A stretch of 64,000 bases of DNA. Origin: Daldinia sp. FL1419 (lineage: Eukaryota; Ascomycota; Sordariomycetes; Xylariales; Hypoxylaceae). The notes below the pieces were generated by a model. It was not told where the DNA came from. It did no database searches and was given only the letters and a program-made list of their open reading frames with translations. Position numbers and translations under genes: made by a program. Within the stretch, counting starts at the first letter, position 1, and each line of letters starts with the position of its first letter. Location: contig MU623341.1 of the NCBI GenBank assembly GCA_025201765.1, forward strand, positions 574,912 to 638,911, given 5' to 3'. This document shows, one piece after another, positions 21,674 to 34,482 of the stretch.

Positions 21674-23908
21674 ATGGCGGGGCCTGCTAGCACTACGTCC
21701 TCCATGACCTCCACTTCGCATACTTTAACCCACGCGCCATCCGTAGGATTTCTCTCTTCTTTCGCTGACTCTTCAAAACCATCCAGTGCCGTAGAGATGC
21801 TGGAACTCTTCGAGGCTATCAAATCGGGTAACCGACACAGCTTTCTACAACCACCCTCTGCAATTCCCAATGCCTCGTTGCAGCTTGCAAAGGCCACGCT
21901 CGATGCATATGCTGGACAAATCTGCGACGAGCAACAACAGCGCCTGAGGGAAGAGAGTAAAAAGCGGAAGCGAGCTGAGAATGGGTCGAATAAAGATGAA
22001 ATATTAAAGATCAGGAAGCTTCATGTCGATGGCTTTGAAAGCAGTCAAGTTTGGCAGCAGGCAAGAAGAATCATCACAAGTACGCTACAGGATTCGAAAA
22101 ACGTGCTTCAAGAATTAGAAAGTCGGAAAGAAATACGCGTGAACGGCGTTAATGGAGATGCGCATGCTGATGCTATTAAACCGGCCAAGGACGTCTCCGA
22201 CGATGATTCGGTTGACTATGAGTCTACTTCAGAGATCGGAGATTCGGAAGGGCTTATAGAAGGCGACGACGAAGATGAGGATCTAGGCGAAGATCTTGAG
22301 GATGGCGCTGAATTGTCAGATGACAATATGGAGGAAGGCCTGGGAGACATTGATGAGGAAGAAGACGAAATTGACGAAGAATCGGAACAAGCTTCAGAGG
22401 AGCTTGTCGAAGATCCCAATGGTCTCAACGACGGTTTCTTTTCTATCGACGAATTCAACAAACAGACCCAATGGTTTGAGGATGCGGATGCCCGAGGAGA
22501 CCCGGACGCCGATCGTGCAAGTGACGATGATGAACTAGACTGGCACGCCGACCCTCGCTCGGCAAAGCCATCTGCCAATGGGAAAAAGCCCAAGAAGCCT
22601 ACCGAAGACGATGACGACATGCTTTCTGATATCGAAGACGATGAGGAAGATAGAGGACCTACTTTCGGCAATATGGACCTAGACGCTCCAGAGGGGGAGA
22701 GCGATGGAGAAGACGAAGAAATGGACGGCGAAGATGATTCCAACGCCAATGAAATTTACTACAAAGATTTCTTTGCACCTCCGCAGCGGAAGGGCGCCAG
22801 AAATAGTAAAGCCAAAAAGTTCAAGGAGCCCCGGCCGGCAAAACTAGACGACAATGATGTTAACCGAGCGATGGCGGATGTCCGAAGAGATTTATTTGAA
22901 GATGAATCGGAGAGAGAAGATTCTGAAGACGCCCTTTCGGACGTTTCTGCGGGAGATCCTAAAGCCAGGAGGTCCGCGCATGAAAGACGGCAAGCCAAGC
23001 TAGCAGAAGAAATCCGGAAACTCGAGGCCGCCAATGTAGCTAAGAGGGAATGGGCGATGTCCGGAGAAGCCAAGGCTGTTGACAGACCGATGAACTCTCT
23101 ATTAGAGAAGGATCTCGACTTCGAGCACGTGGGCAAGCCTGTTCCGGTTATCACGGCTGAAGTGAGCGAGAGTATTGAGGATATGATTAAACGCCGTATT
23201 TTAGCCCAGGAATTTGACGAGGTTATCAAGCGGCGTCCTGATGCCTCTGAGTTCTCGTCCAATACTCGACGTGGACTCGTTGATCTAGACGACACCAAGG
23301 CTAAGCAGTCACTTGCTGAGATCTACGAAGAGGAGCATGTCAAGAACGCAAATCCAGATTCTTATGTGAGTAAAGCGGACGAGAAGCTTCAAAAAGAAGA
23401 GAAGGAAATCGAGCAGATGTGGAAAGACGTCAGTGCGAGCCTCGACGCTCTTACTAGCTGGCACTACAAGCCTAAGCCCGCCGCACCCTCACTCACGGTC
23501 GTATCAGACGTCGCGACAATCAGTATGGAGGACGCCCAACCCACGACCTCCCAGGGCGTCAGCGGTGGTGATAACACTCTAGCACCGCAAGAAATTTACA
23601 AGGCCGGCAAGGAGACAGCCGAAAAGGGCGAGGTGGTTGCCAAGAGTGGCCTACCTGTTGCCAAGGAAGAAATGAGCCGAGAAGACAAGATCAGAAGGCG
23701 TAGAAGAGAGAAGGAGAGGATACGGAAAGCCGGCGGACTCGACGATAAGAAACCCAAGAGTGCAAAGGCCCAGGCTCAAAAGCAGACTCTTGGTGATCTT
23801 AAGTTGGGCGGTGTCAAGGTTATCAATAAGAAGGGCGAGATTGTGGATATGGAGGGTAATAAGGCAAAGGCGGCTAAGGCTGCATCGAGTAGCAGTTTCA
23901 AGCTTTGA
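21674..23908 (+). CDS. MPP10: U3 snoRNP protein Mpp10
   Basis: A 744-residue component of the small-subunit processome in the nucleolus. It binds Imp3 and Imp4 and is needed for early 18S rRNA cleavages. Intact single exon; the ATG at 21674 has a good context. Long acidic, Ser-rich tracts fill about residues 178-270 and 300-365 (DEDEDLGEDLEDGAELSDD, EEEDEIDEESEQ), as usual in Mpp10. The conserved half includes NEIYYKDFFAPP, ESIEDMIKRRILAQEFDEVIKRR and the C-terminal LGDLKLGGVKVINKKGEI. The basic KIRRRRREKERIRKAGG helix matches the family. Large antisense Ser-rich ORFs opposite the acidic tracts are artefacts of GAN codons. Confidence 0.96.
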   Translation: MAGPASTTSSMTSTSHTLTHAPSVGFLSSFADSSKPSSAVEMLELFEAIKSGNRHSFLQPPSAIPNASLQLAKATLDAYAGQICDEQQQRLREESKKRKRAENGSNKDEILKIRKLHVDGFESSQVWQQARRIITSTLQDSKNVLQELESRKEIRVNGVNGDAHADAIKPAKDVSDDDSVDYESTSEIGDSEGLIEGDDEDEDLGEDLEDGAELSDDNMEEGLGDIDEEEDEIDEESEQASEELVEDPNGLNDGFFSIDEFNKQTQWFEDADARGDPDADRASDDDELDWHADPRSAKPSANGKKPKKPTEDDDDMLSDIEDDEEDRGPTFGNMDLDAPEGESDGEDEEMDGEDDSNANEIYYKDFFAPPQRKGARNSKAKKFKEPRPAKLDDNDVNRAMADVRRDLFEDESEREDSEDALSDVSAGDPKARRSAHERRQAKLAEEIRKLEAANVAKREWAMSGEAKAVDRPMNSLLEKDLDFEHVGKPVPVITAEVSESIEDMIKRRILAQEFDEVIKRRPDASEFSSNTRRGLVDLDDTKAKQSLAEIYEEEHVKNANPDSYVSKADEKLQKEEKEIEQMWKDVSASLDALTSWHYKPKPAAPSLTVVSDVATISMEDAQPTTSQGVSGGDNTLAPQEIYKAGKETAEKGEVVAKSGLPVAKEEMSREDKIRRRRREKERIRKAGGLDDKKPKSAKAQAQKQTLGDLKLGGVKVINKKGEIVDMEGNKAKAAKAASSSSFKL

Positions 23909-24230
23909 TATTAACTTTGCGAATATTAATGAAATTCGGGTTCAACTTGTAATTCTATTTATACTAATATGTATGCTTTCCCATATGCTCGGGTGTTCGT
24001 AGAATGCCGCTACTTGGGAATCTTCCCGGGCTTTACGGCTACGAAGGTATTCTAACCGTTTGCCTCGTAAAGTACACGGGCGTGGGATTTTGGCGGGGTT
24101 CTGCAAAGCGCACGGTCCAATTTTCAACTTCCGCTGCGTTTTTGGCAACTCTTAAAAAAAGATCGTCATTATCACATATTTCTGTTTGACTACCTCTCGG
24201 CGCGCCAGAGCTGCGTTCTAGTTTTCCGCC
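23909..24230. other. short intergenic region
   Basis: The 322 bp between MPP10 and the small membrane protein gene, both on the plus strand. It should contain the MPP10 terminator and the promoter of the next gene. Small ORFs here are not convincing. Confidence 0.5.
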
Positions 24231-24620
24231 ATGAGTAAGGACAAGGTACCGTCTGTCGGTACTCTCGACAAGCCTGAGGATCTCAAAGACCTACTAAAAC
24301 AGGATAGGGGCGAAGACTGTCTCCCGTGTAGACTTGTAGGTCAGTCAGCGCATTTACTACTCTTCCTCTCCATCAGTGCGATGGGTAGACGGGCAAGCCG
24401 ATTCCACAAAAATCTAATATACTAATACGTGGTCACAGGAGGCGGCGCATTCCTCGGTCTAGCAGCTTATAGTTACTACTCCGGACAGCGAGAGCTCGAG
24501 AAAAACCAGGCGCAGATCCTGGCGCGAAAATCGATGTTCGGCATGCGCAGTCGGAGAATCGGGATCGCTGCCACGTCCCTGGGTTTGGCTTGGTTAGGCG
24601 TGTGGAGATTGTTCTTATAG
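24231..24620 (+). CDS. small DMAC1/TMEM261-like membrane protein
   Basis: A 96-residue protein with the DUF4536 pattern. The animal relative (DMAC1/TMEM261) is a mitochondrial inner-membrane factor for complex I distal-arm assembly. Exon 1 is 24231-24339, the intron 24340-24438 (GTCAGT ... CTAAT ... CAG, phase 1) and exon 2 24439-24620. The join gives DCLPCRLV|GGGAFLGLAAYSYY: a CxxC pair directly before a Gly-rich membrane helix. A second helix (IAATSLGLAWLGVWRLFL) ends the protein. The N-terminal 38 residues are charged and probably soluble. The role in fungi is inferred from the family only. Confidence 0.85.
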
Positions 24621-27600
24621 GATGTGATGATGGGTTGGAATGCCATGTTATAGTCCGCGGGACATAGAGTATAGGACGAGAGCCACTCCATTCTTATACG
24701 GTGCGACTTTGCGACAGAGCCGATACTGCGATCCAGTTGGCCACGCCTTCAACTTACGAGAACGGCCGAGCTATGAGCATCCTTAACTCGACCCGATAGT
24801 CTTATGGGAGGGATGGTGTAAATCCCGATATGTTTTTGGACGAGAAAGTCCCGTATGGTGCATAAGATGTCCGTCGGTCATATTAAGAAACTTGGGATTA
24901 TGTTATGGGAACAATTCAACACTAAAGGGCATATCATACCTAGGTTGACTCGTCATTAGAATCTACCTGAGTACCTTAATAGGGCTTATTATTCCGAGAT
25001 ATAACAATAATAAAATATTACGTATCATATGTCGTTACGAGTCTACTCCAATACCGAATAAGTACCTCTAATTCAGACTAGTTAATTCTTTCGAACCATT
25101 TTTTTGTTGGGTCCTTACATGTAACAAGTATCCATGCCTCCTGGGAACGCCAATCGTAGTAAAGGTTTCACGTAGTATGCAGATGAAGTAGATACCCGAG
25201 GCCTCGTCGTCGGTCGTTTCAACATAGTTAAGATATCGAGGTTTCTATGCATTTTCCACGTGGGCAGCGAAGTGGCGTTGGCTCATGCCGCTCCCTACGG
25301 TCTTTTTACTTAAAAGCACTCAAATTAGGTGGCTGATGGCTTAAAAAAATTAAAAAAATTTAGGCACCACTATTGGTATGAGATGGATGAAGGCTGAGTT
25401 TTGTAATTATATGAAAACCCAAGAACTGGATCTAGCTTCTTGAATCGTGGGGGTTTCTATAACAGCGCCAACATTAAATAATCAACTATTTTATTATACG
25501 TCATAATATTAATATTTACCTAGGTACCTACATATAAGTAGTACCTACCTCATGTACATAGGTAGGTACCTGTTTGCGAAAACCGCGTAGAACCGCGCAT
25601 GGAATTGCACGTAGGATTCTTCGTCTTATCTAACGCGTCGGGTTAGGGCTCAAAAAAAAAAAAGAAAGAAAGAAAAAAGATTTGAAAGGGATCAAAGCTC
25701 TAGAACTAGTTACTAAACCCCTTTCATGCAATCAATTCAATTCCTCTTTGAGCGCGGTGAGGTCTTTTTTTTTTTTTTTTTTTTCTTTCGCCTTCCCGAT
25801 CTGAAGAAGAAAAGGGGAGGGTCCTTAGGCGCGTTTTTCATGGGTCAATAGGAAAAGACCCCACGGAACGTGCTCCATGCAGGTGTACATAAAAAAGTGG
25901 CTGACCGCCCACTAGGACCCTAAAGCACTAAGGCCCTAAGGGCTAGCTGCATGAACAAAGGTGTCCTTCAGGTCGAGGGGAACCGGCTAACGGATAAAAT
26001 AGTACATAATGCACAAGTTTTATAGATATGTGACAAGGCTTAAGCTACTTTAAAGAGCTTTCTTTTAAATCTTGCATAACATCTTGCGCGTGCTGGTGAT
26101 GAGAACATTGTAGGCGTTGTCGTACCTCTCATCCCGTATCACAGTAACGCCGAGATGTTTGGCTTCTAAATGCTTTGTTAGCGTATATTACTGGTCAGAT
26201 GAAACATGCGGCACGAGATGAAAACACGGATGTAGGCACCGTTTGCGATGATATCGTCGGGGGGGTAGGTAGTATTAGCATACTACATAGGCAAACCAGA
26301 TAAGCAGGAGTAAAATGGATGATTGGATTATTCGGAGGCTAACCATGATTTGACCATACCAACATATCTTTTATTTTATTTTAGTTAGTTATTTTACCTT
26401 TTTGGCTTGTTTCCGCTTTGTTTATCAAAAAGAAGCGAGCTGCAACACAGACACCAGTACCAAATCCAATTCGACTCCGTTTAATGGAGACGAACAAAGC
26501 AGGATTGGCTTACCCTTTCCCATTAAATCATCATTCACCTGGCAACCATCTCGCTTTGATGACTTTATACGGTCAACAAACCCTAGAAAAAATAACTAAT
26601 TAGACCAAAACTTGTTTGAGACGATGACGAACCATCAGTAGCATAACAAGACAGGACCAAGGGTTACAAAGAAGGAGAAACAGCTAAAACAATTGTTATC
26701 ATGTTCCCCCCGCAGATCTCTCATCAAATGAGAAGAGAAATAATTAATAAATCTCCGAGCTTGTGATACTGGCTAGTGGGCTTCTCCGTATTATTCGATC
26801 TTCAACGTTTCTTCGATACACATATTCGTCTCCTTATTAATATGCCCACTCTTTTTTTTTCTCGCTTCCCCGATCTCCCTTATCTCCTACTTACACATAC
26901 AATGGACGAGTCTCAACATAACACGTAAAATCGCTTCTTTACGAATTAAATGTGGTGATATGCGGTGGATATTGAATGAGCATTTGCCAAATGTAGTTAA
27001 ATATAAGATAGAGATGCGTTTGGTTAGCATAACTGCTAATTAAAAAGAAGTATTGCCATGCGTAAGCTTGTAATACGGTTGACATAGATGTGCATTGGTA
27101 TGAGGATGTAATTATTATTATATATTGATACAAGGACTATGAAATGGGTGGTGATATTCAAATGAGAATTAACTATTAAGGGGTTCTCTACGGAGTTGTC
27201 ATGCCTAATCTACACTAATACCAGGTAGGTACCTAGGTACCTAGGTGGCTAGGACATCCCACTGGCCACTATCGACATGCGGTCGTCTGATCTTGCCAAG
27301 TGTCTGCCAGCAGTACTACATAGTAGCATCGGTACCTGCCTGTCCGCCACCCGTATGGTTTAATGTTGTTAAAGTGTGCCGAAATGTGGTACGTATCGCT
27401 AATAAAAAGTGGATTAGCATCTCCCTGACAGGCCAACCTTAACAAGCCAACCTTAATAGGGAACATCTAAGACGGCCAACTTGGACGAACCACGGGAAGA
27501 ACCTGTGCCTTCCATATGATGATTGTATTGTACATACTAATTCAGCGTATTGTACCTGCCATCCTACCTTACATACATACTGCCCATCTAACGGGTCTAA

Positions 27601-28165
27601 TACCTACCTGGACACTTATTAACCACCTAGGATACTAGGATAGTACCTACATTACCTAGGTAGTAGGTGGTAGCTTTTGGAGGCGACTAAAAATTTACTT
27701 GACCGGTACGGGAAAACGCTGTGGATCAGCCCCGTTCGACCTCTTATTTTCTTTCCCTTAATGAAAACAATCCACCAACCCTTTTCGTGAACCTAATTCC
27801 ATTTGATAGTTAGCCACAGTCGGTCAAACCGCAACTGCAATACTAGCCCATCGTATTTTTTCTTTTTCTTTTTTTTCTTCTTCTTTGCATCGGCGACATC
27901 GTCGTCTACTTACTCGGTCTTTCCTTCTTACATCCCGGAATGCGGTAGCAGTATTGCCGCCCTCAGGTCCTTAGCCGGACTGAGATTTGATCGCGAAGTC
28001 TCCAGGTTTAGATCTGGGTCGAGTTAGGGGAATTCTACCGGCTTTCGCTTTGGCCGCCTAGAGGTCCCAGCGAATACCATCCGTCGCGACTTTCGTTAAA
28101 CTAGTCGATTGTACTACTATTCCGACCGCTAATTTTCATCACGATACTCGACTGCGTTACTCCTT
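24621..28165. other. 3.5-kb repeat-rich intergenic region
   Basis: No gene is supported. It holds a 20-T run (25765-25784), a GAAA-rich tract at about 25650-25681, and exact TACCTAGGTA palindromes at 25517-25526, 27231-27240 and 27653-27662 with many half sites around them. From about 27800 the sequence turns pyrimidine-rich (27855-27890), consistent with the promoter and 5' leader of the Pom1-type kinase gene. Confidence 0.55.
25765..25784. repeat. poly-T tract, 20 nt
   Basis: An uninterrupted run of 20 T in intergenic DNA. Similar runs occur at 34688-34704 (17 T) and 36319-36341 (23 T). Lengths may be affected by sequencing. Confidence 0.85.
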
Positions 28166-31100
28166 ATGATTAGGGATCATAAGGCTCCCGCTGGTCCTAG
28201 ACCAGCTGCGCAGTCCCCGACTCGATCGTGCGTTCTCCCGATCATCTCGCGTTTTATATGTTGCAATGACAAGAAAAACACCGCGTCGCTATTTTTCTCC
28301 AACGTTTCCTTTATTTTATTTTTATTTTTATTTTTCATACTAATGTTCATTGTCTCTTTTCAGGGCCAAGGAGAACATCAATCCTATAAACAGAATCGAT
28401 AACGAGCCAATGCTCCACGCATCGTCGTCCAACAATCATTCGCTCTTCTCTTTCGGCCGGAATGGGGCTCCAAGCGACGTAGGAGATAACACCACAGGCT
28501 CTTTTGAATTCCTACCCTCCGTCAGTTTCGATGATCTCCAGAGCAGCCTCGAGTCAGCCTCCAACGAACTTAAACTGACGCAATTTCCTTCGCCATCCGG
28601 CCAAGGAAATATCCTTGACGAGCAATCCTCCGACAGAATGGTCAGACAATCTTCGATTAACAGCCTAAATGGCATAACGACGACTCGTACAGGAGCTCAG
28701 CCAAACCCTACACCTAATACAGCTACCAGGCCCGGAAGATCTGGTTCAATACTTAGGAGACCAAGCACGTCGAATCGACAAGTCAGTAGTGGATCTACCG
28801 TGTCTACATCTTCCGGTATCGTCGATGCGCCCACTGCACCCGCTGCAATGAGAAATCGACGTCAAAATAATTACCCTCCAGTTTCCAGTGCGAATATTGG
28901 CAAGCAGCCAAGGAAGTCGATTGGGCCTAGTGTTATTGAGGCTGATTTTGGAACTAGAGTGCAAAAACGAAGGCCAAGTCTAATATCAGATGGGTCGGAG
29001 AGAGGCATAGTAGGTTCAGCTCGGACCTCGATTGACATTTCAGGGCAGTCTAGTGATGGGACGAGGGCTTTTGCAAACACGCGAGCTACGAAGGCTCGTT
29101 CGGTACAACCCGTCGCCCCAAGAATATCAGCAAACCTTTCCGGAAACACTGGTGCCGGTAACAACCTCGCTCCAGATCAGAGCCGTATTTCGGCCGCATT
29201 TCCTAGGTCACCAAGAGCAGCTGGTAAAGGTTCTACGCCCAATTCTGCGAGAAGAATGTCTGTAATGCCCGGAACACATGGTTCTCATGTGACCGGTTTA
29301 GGTGCCAGGACGATCTCGCCAACTGATGCACAACGGATGAAGCGCATGTCGATCCACCCTACGCAGAATGTACCACAAGTCACAAACGCCCCGCCACCGC
29401 CCATCGAAGTTCGCCCCCATTCTCGTTCGCCTTCCATGATTCCTCGAAAGACATCTACACCTTCATCTTTGAGAACGACTCCAGAACTTACTAATAGGAA
29501 ATCATATAGCTCAGGATTGTCAGTTGCCTCGGTGAACAGTTTTAATACTCACCGAACTTCAACTGGTTCTATTCAGCGGACTTTTCCTCAGGGTGGGCCT
29601 GCGTCAAGGTTGCCTGCTCCTAAAACGCTCAGTGCGCATAACCCGCCCGCAGGTGAAGATGAGGAGGATGTACCTCCAGTACCTGCAATTCCTAAGGTCT
29701 ACGAATCACCTAAGGATTCGCCAGCGGAATTATCTTTCCTCGAGAAAAGGAAATCAACCTATACGTTAGATTCGAGTAGTGTCCACAGTACCTCTACGGG
29801 AACTCCTTCGGGTACTCCGTCGCAGGAACCAACAACGAAATACCAACGTAAATCCGGAACTCGAAAGCATGCGCCACGAAAGACTCTTGCCGGTCCGGAT
29901 ATCGAGCAGAAGATTGGCATAAACCAGTCAAAGAAGAGTCTGCAACCTTTACGACTTCCGCCGCTCACTCTAGGTCCTTTAAGCATAAATGAATCGAAGA
30001 TTGCGGCTATGAAAGATCCAGGAGAAGATGATGGCAAATGTAGCCCTCCGCCCTCACGGATGATCCCCAAGACGCCTACCACACCAATGACAGCATCAAA
30101 GAGCACATTTTTCTCCAGGGGCCGTACAGAAAAAGATCCCGAAAAATCAATTCTGCGGAGTAGTAGTTCTATACATCATAACCGGGTTGAAAGTCCAGTC
30201 GGAGGAAGTTCATCTGACTCTCCACTTGAGTCCCTAGCTAAGAACCAAATCCGCAAAGTCGACGCCTCGCCATTTCTTTCGACATCCACTAAAAATGACA
30301 ATATATTCGGTAGTAAACTGACTAAATCGAAAACGGTTGGAGATATTAACCAGCCGATTTCAATTGACACTGCAGTCGAAGTTAGACCTCCGCAGAAACC
30401 GTCCGGTCCGCGGGCGCAGAAGTTGGCGAAAGCAGGGAACAAATCTCCCGCCGAAAATAGTCCGGAAGAGCCTCCTACGCCATCTTCAATGAGTAATCTG
30501 AGGAGGAAATTAAGCTTGTCTTGGAAGAGGAGCAACTCAAAGAGTAGTCATCATGCGGCTGTCGGATCTGTTGATAAGGCTTCCGAGAAGCATGCTCGAC
30601 AAGACAGTATGCCACCTCCGCGATTACCAATTTCGGCATCGATGAATATTAGTGCAGCGAAGGCTTCTAGTCCGAGCCACACCACGAAGCCATCGGGGAC
30701 GTATCTGGAATCCAGACGTAGGAAGAGTTCTGCATCCAGCCTCAATACCATGTTTACGCAGAAGAATCGTAGCGATGCCTGGACAAGCTCCAAGGAGGAC
30801 ATAGGTAATAGCTCAACGGTTGAGTCTACAACGCAATCCCGGAGTGTGCCTATACAGAAGATACTCCGTCCGAGGCCATCAGCTGCATCAATTAAACGCC
30901 GGGATTCTTATACCGCAGAATTGGATAAGGATGATATGATTGCTGAGGACGAAATGAGGAAGTTAGCTCTGAGAAGGAAGGAGACGGAGATGGCAGCGAG
31001 AACCCTGGATGCTCTTCGCAAGAGGGCCACGCCGAAGGAGCGTGTCGGTCCTCATGAAGCAATCCGGATCGCTATGCTAAACATCTATGAGAAAGGCGAG

Positions 31101-32544
31101 ATTGTCGACTATAACGATGTCTATTTCTGCGGCACTCAGAATGCTAGCAAAGTGGTTGGTGATCTGAACTCAAAGCTACCAAACTTTGGTTACGATGATG
31201 AGCGTGGGGACTACTCAATCGTCATCGGCGATCACCTTGCGTATCGTTACGAGGTCGTCGATGTTCTCGGAAAGGGTAGTTTTGGTCAAGTGGTGAGGTG
31301 TATCGATCATAAAACTGGCGTACTTGTTGCGGTGAAGATAATCCGCAACAAGAAGAGATTCCATCAACAAGCTCTTGTCGAAGTTAATATTCTGCAAAAG
31401 CTTCGCGAATGGGTGAGTCGATTAATATATTTCATTTAGCTTACGGATTCCACTAACACATTCCCAGGACCCTCAAAATCGGCACAGTATGGTCAATTTC
31501 ACTCACAGTTTCTATTTCCGTGGCCATCTCTGCATCTCGACCGAACTTCTTGATATGAATCTCTACGAATTCATCAAATCTAACGCTTTCCGCGGGTTTT
31601 CCCTCAAACTCATCAGGCGATTCACTAAACAGATGTTAAGCTCACTTAACCTCCTTAAGCAGCACAAGGTGATTCATTGCGATCTTAAGCCAGAGAATAT
31701 TTTACTTCGGCATCCTGTGCATTCCGAAATCAAGGTTATCGATTTCGGTTCCAGTTGTTTTGAGAACGAAAAAGTTTATACATACATTCAATCCCGATTC
31801 TATCGGTCACCTGAGGTCATTCTAGGAATGACCTACGGTTTACCAATTGACATGTGGAGTTTGGGATGTATTCTTGCCGAGTTATATACTGGTGTTCCTA
31901 TTTTCCCAGGTGAGAACGAGCAGGAACAGCTTGCTTGTATCATGGAAGTATTCGGACCGCCCGAGAAGCATCTTATTGAAAAGAGCACGAGGAAGAAGCT
32001 TTTCTTTGATTCAATGGGCAAGCCGCGCTTGACGGTATCGTCAAAGGGTAGGAGACGTCGCCCATCTTCCAAGACCCTTCAACAGGCTATTAAATGTGAC
32101 GACGAGCCATTCCTCGATTTCCTGGCCCGGTGTTTACGATGGGATCCGGACCGCCGTCTTAAGCCCGAAGAGGCTATACGTCACGAGTTTATTACCGGAC
32201 AGAAGACATCTGTTCCTGTGCCCCGAACACGCGAGTCCTCCCCAGTCAAGCGTCATAACACCATTTCAACACCGCGACCTTTGCCCGAACCCCCGGGACC
32301 TGGTAAAAACGGACCGACAGTCCGACCCAGGGAAACGAACAATACCAGCCCTCTAAAACCGATTCCGACTGCAAGGCGAACGTCTGCTTTCACCGGACTT
32401 ACTGCCGGTACAAAAAGAGCTAGTGCAGGAACCGCTACGACGGTGGGCGGCAGCAATCTTCCCCGCGTGACCGGCCGGACTGCTAGTGGCAAACAGGATC
32501 TGGCTTCCGCGGGAGCTAATGTTGCAATGAGTCGACGAGCTTGA
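28166..32544 (+). CDS. Pom1/DYRK-family protein kinase
   Basis: A 1395-residue dual-specificity tyrosine-regulated kinase of the Pom1 type. Pom1 forms polar cortical gradients controlling cell size and division site in fission yeast; in moulds relatives affect septation and polarity. Exon 1 is 28166-28227, exon 2 28364-31412 and exon 3 31468-32544. Exon 1 is inferred: its GTGCGT donor restores frame, giving SPTRS|AKENINP. Residues 1-930 are Ser/Thr/Pro/Arg-rich and disordered. The DYRK-homology box precedes the kinase (about 930-980). Kinase landmarks are GKGSFGQV (990-997), K1012, HCDLKPEN (H1107-D1109), DFGSS (D1129) and the autophosphorylated YTY (1141-1143) in the activation loop. A basic Pro-rich tail of about 100 residues follows. 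All catalytic residues are intact. Confidence 0.92.
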
Positions 32545-33418
32545 ATGAGTAAATATTCACACATTAGGAGCTTGATATTGAGTGTCCTGGCACGTTTTAT
32601 GAGATTAATTAGGCATTTATTTCCATTGGCACTACAGCGGGGTCAAATCAGCTTCCATGTTTTATACGTCAGCCTCGGATGGCGGCGTGATGTATTTGCA
32701 CATGTTTTTGAGACCACGAATACCGAAATCGAGTATGCCTATCATGTTGAGACCAAATAGTTGCCATGGCACCTATAAGTTCCTTTCCGGTGCTACCTTG
32801 CTACTATATACATCGATCATGTCGTCGTATCTGTCCAACCCGATGACGAGTGAATATACCATTTACATAATGCCTCGAGGTCGGGCTTATCCTATCGTGC
32901 ATAAGTTAAACGGGGACGGAGCATAGTCTTGAGGTGTTAAAAGGGACACGAACATTATTATCATTATCATTCTTATTCTTATTCTTCTACCTTCTTTTTT
33001 CTTACGCTTTGATCGCATATGTAACTATATTACCTTATAATGATGGGGGTCTACGCCGTATATGCAGATAGAAAAGGGACGAAACTCGACGTCGAGTTTT
33101 CCCCCCCCCGACGGCACGCCTTCACGGTGGATGTGTTTGGAAGACAGTGATAGGAGGATGGAGCGCTGTTTGTCGTTGGGGGACGGAAGCAAAAATCAAA
33201 TCACGATAGAGGGAGTGGTAAATAAGGCGGGTTAGGTGTAGGTGCAGATAACGAAGTTTGAGGGGATACATGATGATCCTCCCTGTCAAATATCAAACAG
33301 GTATCAGATCCCATCACCTTGGCTGCTTCCCAACATAATATTGCCTTTCTGTGAAATATAGGGGCTTTGCTTGACCTACTATTAATAATTCGACTCGGGT
33401 TGGGCCCATACGTACGCG

Positions 33419-33437
33419 CGCACACACACACACGCAC
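33419..33437. repeat. CA microsatellite
   Basis: Alternating GC/CA run of about 19 nt preceding CGCACGATG. Confidence 0.85.
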
Positions 33438-33672
33438 GATGCGTTGCGCCTCCTGACGGATGCCGAGGCAACCGCTTATTCCATCTACGCACTCCGAATA
33501 CCGAATACGCTGGGGATAGGGTCCGGGTGACATATTGGAAAGAGTTGATTTGGAATGGTAGCGCGGCTTCTCGTAACGACGACGTCAAAGGGGCATGACT
33601 TGGCCAAGCAGAAATCGGCGAAGGGTGTCGCTGGTTCGGGAATCTCACATCATCGCGACATTGTATGTATAT

Positions 33673-33691
33673 AGGTAGGTAGGTAGGTAGA
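33673..33691. repeat. TAGG tetranucleotide repeat
   Basis: Four and a half copies of TAGG/GGTA in tandem. The unit equals a half-site of the TACCTAGGTA motif found throughout the intergenic DNA. Confidence 0.8.
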
Positions 33692-34135
33692 TATGTAATG
33701 TATGTAAAGAGATACTTGTCGTATCCCGTCGCACGGCCAAGCTGCTCTTTTCTCATTCGCCGGATGCGCGCAGACATGTACCGGAGGTATCTCCGTGCAA
33801 GGTACCTACCCCGGTATGTACTTTTTTCTTTCCTTTTTTTTTTTTCTTCTTCTCGAGGCATGTACTAGCAGCCACCCCCGTTGTATTATTCCGAACACGT
33901 GAGCGGGAGGCGGATACGGGTGCAGGAAAACCCAGGATGCAAGAGCTAGATGTCAGCAACCGAAACCGACGAGTGCTACCGTCGCACAAGCCCTATGCAC
34001 GTATAAGCTGGTGGCGAAGGCGGCGGCGGCGACGGTGGTGGTTCGTACCGCTTGGAGTAAATGGGTTCTTTTTTCTTTTTTCTTTTTTTAATCTTGCCTT
34101 GGACACCTAATCTTGCGTGGTATTAAGGTCGGTGG

Positions 34136-34162
34136 GTAAGTAAGTAAGTAGGTAGGTAGGTA
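34136..34162. repeat. GTAA to GTAG compound repeat
   Basis: Three GTAA units run directly into three GTAG units. The change of unit within one array suggests a point mutation spread by slippage. Confidence 0.8.
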
Positions 34163-34459
34163 ATATACATGTAAGCTATATATATAAATACATGTGTCTG
34201 TCCGTGTATGACCGCCTTATTCTCGCCGCATCAAAGAAATAGATGGGTAAGTTGATGTTCTGTACGGAGTGGCTATGCGGATAGACAGGCGGTGGTAAGG
34301 GTAATAAGTGGTCAAAGATGAGAGGTAAGGACTCGTCTGAGATCGGTATAGAAATGGGCACGTTACATACCTACCTACATTTAGGTACGGCTCGTTCAGC
34401 ATTCGTCGTTCAGCGTACATATCCGCGGAGATCATTGTCACCTCCGGATGGGCGGATAA

Positions 34460-34482
34460 CTCACTCACTCACTCACTCACTC
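34460..34482. repeat. TCAC tetranucleotide repeat
   Basis: About five and a half tandem TCAC units in intergenic DNA. Confidence 0.85.

Noticed and set aside
22216..23298. Long Ser-rich ORFs antisense to MPP10
   Set aside because: They mirror acidic GAN/GAR codons of the real gene; composition artefact.
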